Positions 5,958-7,126 of a DNA stretch of 7,126 bases are shown in pieces. The DNA is from an uncultured Lachnospiraceae bacterium. Lineage in GTDB: Bacteria; Bacillota; Clostridia; Lachnospirales; Lachnospiraceae. Within the stretch, counting starts at the first letter, position 1; each line of letters starts with the position of its first letter. The stretch covers positions 1 to 7,126 of the forward strand of contig CAJURQ010000056.1 in NCBI GenBank assembly GCA_910588955.1, given 5' to 3'. The translations under genes were made by a program, and so were the position numbers. The notes below the pieces were generated by a model. It did not search any database and was not told the origin of the DNA. It saw nothing but the letters and a program-made list of their open reading frames with translations.

Positions 5958-6081
5958 GACTTGTTATTATTCAGGTAAGTCCCTGAGGCAACGGAGACAG
6001 ACTCGATGCTGCTATAGAAAATTGAAACATTACCACAAACGGGAACCGTGATGAGCCATCTCCTATTTTTGAAAAATGTTG

Positions 6082-6120
6082 GAAAAGCACCTCGGCCTTA
6101 GGAGGCGCTTTTCTTTTTTC
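6082..6120. terminator. Two-way intrinsic terminator between the RlmD side and the - strand gene
   Basis: GAAAAGCACCTC (6082-6093) pairs with GAGGCGCTTTTC (6102-6113) around the loop GGCCTTAG. On the + strand one A-C mismatch interrupts the stem, but it is followed by TTTTTT (6114-6119). On the - strand the same position becomes a G-U pair, giving a complete 12-bp stem, followed by CAACATTTTTC. The stop codon of the - strand gene (6098-6100) lies in the loop, so termination there would occur very close to the end of translation. Confidence 0.75.
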
Positions 6121-7033
6121 TGATTTCTTTTATTTGCAGTTTTAACCCGCACATTTCATTGATCAGGTTGTAGTCGATACCAGCATCGATCCATCTGCAC
6201 AAGTCTCTATATAAAATATGATTTCCACCCAAAATATCACAAAAGAGTAGCATAGGGCTTTTGATGGAATACCCATGCAGATTCACAAATTTTTCTATCT
6301 CATCGGATGATGGAATAGTTAAATAAAATGCAAGTTGAAGATAAAAATCAAATTTAGATGGCAAGACTCCCTTTGTATAACGCTTCCAGTTCTTCCTGTC
6401 TATGCCTTTGCCCTGCAGATAGTTGCTCACAAGGATTTTTTCATAGCCGTTAAAAGAAAAGCAGTCAGTATGGTTAAACCTGTTTCTATTTTTGGCAGGG
6501 TCATATATATTGTCAAATGTTGCTGTCAGATACTTGATTTTTTGGGATGCATCCATGTTTCTCAATTTTTCGCTGTCAATGATCTTCATGCCGTTTAACG
6601 GCAGGGAAGTAAAATCATATGTCGCATAGAACTTACTGCGGGCAGCGGCAAGCTCTGTTATTCTCTTTATGTAAACCATTTTATGTTTTTCCGCATCAGC
6701 GACAAGCGGGATTGACCATGCGCCTTTGGGAGCAGGGTCTTTATATAAATCTTTGTAGAGGTCTTTATAATTCTGTAGCGCATTGCATCTGCTGCGCACG
6801 ATCCTACTGTCATTATGGTTCATTTGCTGTGGTTCTGTATGTTCTACCATATAGGCATAGACAGGCATTACATCTCTTTCATGGATTTCCTGTATAGATG
6901 GACCAGCGACATCCATAACAAGCCTGTCAAGAGGGTTGCGGGAATCTACACTGATCCATACGCCGTCAAAGGTAAAAGGCATGGAAGAGTAGCGGTAGGC
7001 TTCCCTTGCCGTGGCAAATTCATCCTGCTCCAT
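6098..7033 (-). CDS. Unrecognised 311-residue protein with HTH-like C-terminal part; start possibly damaged
   Basis: No family is recognised with certainty. Residues 1-70 have an AREAYRYSSMPF and VWISVDSRNPLD pattern that recalls accessory proteins of Clostridial conjugative elements. Residues 87-99 carry a KDLY tandem repeat. Residues 196-262 (NGYEKILVSNYLQGKG, KNWKRYTKGVLPSK, LQLAFYLTI, EKFVNLHGYSIK) and the end (DLCRWIDAGIDYNLINEMCG) match the pattern of small HTH-like domains, where a short charged motif with PS is followed by a helix and a Gly-Tyr turn. Two cysteines, C265 and C279, lie in the last part. The protein is probably cytoplasmic, with no signal peptide or membrane segment. ATG 7033 lacks a good ribosome binding site, and the frame is open upstream for 22 codons without another start, so the true beginning may be at 7092 in another frame. 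Low GC fits accessory DNA. Confidence 0.6.
   Translation of the reverse strand: MEQDEFATAREAYRYSSMPFTFDGVWISVDSRNPLDRLVMDVAGPSIQEIHERDVMPVYAYMVEHTEPQQMNHNDSRIVRSRCNALQNYKDLYKDLYKDPAPKGAWSIPLVADAEKHKMVYIKRITELAAARSKFYATYDFTSLPLNGMKIIDSEKLRNMDASQKIKYLTATFDNIYDPAKNRNRFNHTDCFSFNGYEKILVSNYLQGKGIDRKNWKRYTKGVLPSKFDFYLQLAFYLTIPSSDEIEKFVNLHGYSIKSPMLLFCDILGGNHILYRDLCRWIDAGIDYNLINEMCGLKLQIKEIRKKKSAS
6737..6772. repeat. Three 12-bp tandem repeats inside the - strand gene
   Basis: GTCTTTATATAA (6737-6748), ATCTTTGTAGAG (6749-6760) and GTCTTTATAATT (6761-6772) are imperfect copies that encode NYKD-LYKD-LYKD on the - strand. They keep the reading frame because the unit is 12 bp. The repeat sits between the N-terminal part and the rest of the protein and probably forms a flexible, charged linker. 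Copy number could vary by slippage. Confidence 0.6.
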
Positions 7034-7126
7034 AATGCCTGAATCAGTAAATTCATCTATCGTATGCTGTAATGACCCGTCCCCGCCAGCATAGACACCT
7101 TAAACGAAAGGATTCTATCCGGTTCT

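Larger units (their letters stand above)
5636..6081. other. AT-rich stretch without an intact gene, about 450 bases
   Basis: Between the rlmD stop and the - strand gene there is no open frame with a credible start. The stretch holds a probable gene remnant on the + strand (5655-5957) and a GC-rich hairpin (5779-5814). It also holds a pair of TAAGGCG direct repeats 19 bp apart (5914-5920, 5933-5939) and a short TCAGG/CCTGA inverted repeat around 5975-5990. No tRNA, transposase or terminal inverted repeat was seen. From 5958 to 6081 I see nothing that can be named. Confidence 0.5.

Noticed and set aside
6025..6070. LPQTG sortase-like motif in a short + strand frame
   Set aside because: The frame begins right after a stop codon, has no start and runs only to the terminator loop. 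The motif is most likely chance.
5958..6081. Riboswitch or structured RNA before the terminator at 6082
   Set aside because: The sequence was compared by eye with cyclic-di-GMP, TPP, cobalamin, fluoride and guanidine aptamer cores and none matched. No intact + strand gene follows.

Overview
The window looks chromosomal and probably comes from a member of the Firmicutes/Clostridia, most likely a Lachnospiraceae-type gut anaerobe. The reasons are strong GGAGG-type ribosome binding sites, tightly packed operons, TATAAT promoters, U-tailed intrinsic terminators, and protein sequences typical of that group. Genus and species cannot be read from it. The left 5.3 kb is fairly GC-rich (spot-counted lines of rlmD give 53-58%). 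From about 5345 rightward the base composition drops sharply (spot-counted lines 37-40%), and the genes there look like accessory DNA.

Region 1 (82-3539) is a four-gene operon on the + strand: a GPH-type MFS transporter, a TetR-family repressor, a lysophospholipase-like alpha/beta hydrolase and a 100-residue unknown protein. The gaps are 2, 4 and 15 bases. A well-formed promoter (TTGCAA, 17 bp, TATAAT) precedes it. A perfect 17-bp palindrome with further copies of its half-site covers the predicted transcription start. The simplest reading is an autoregulated module in which the TetR protein represses its own operon until a small molecule, perhaps one handled by the transporter and hydrolase, releases it.

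Region 2 (3540-4030) starts with a cluster of DnaA-box-like 9-mers in an inverted repeat. A sigma-A-like promoter, a 91-residue protein of unknown function and an intrinsic terminator follow.

Region 3 (4142-5635) encodes an RlmD/RumA-type 23S rRNA uracil-C5 methyltransferase with its iron-sulfur cysteines, SAM-binding motifs and catalytic residues all present. It lacks an N-terminal TRAM domain. After the usual family C-terminus it carries about 96 extra residues encoded by AT-rich DNA, which looks like a module joined on later, perhaps by insertion of a mobile element at the 3' end of the gene.

Region 4 (5636-7126) is AT-rich. It holds a probable gene remnant, hairpins, a terminator usable from both sides, and a 311-residue unrecognised protein on the - strand with an HTH-like C-terminal part. 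The start of that gene appears to be broken by a one-base change in a G-run. No RNA gene, CRISPR array, complete insertion sequence or recombinase is visible in the window.
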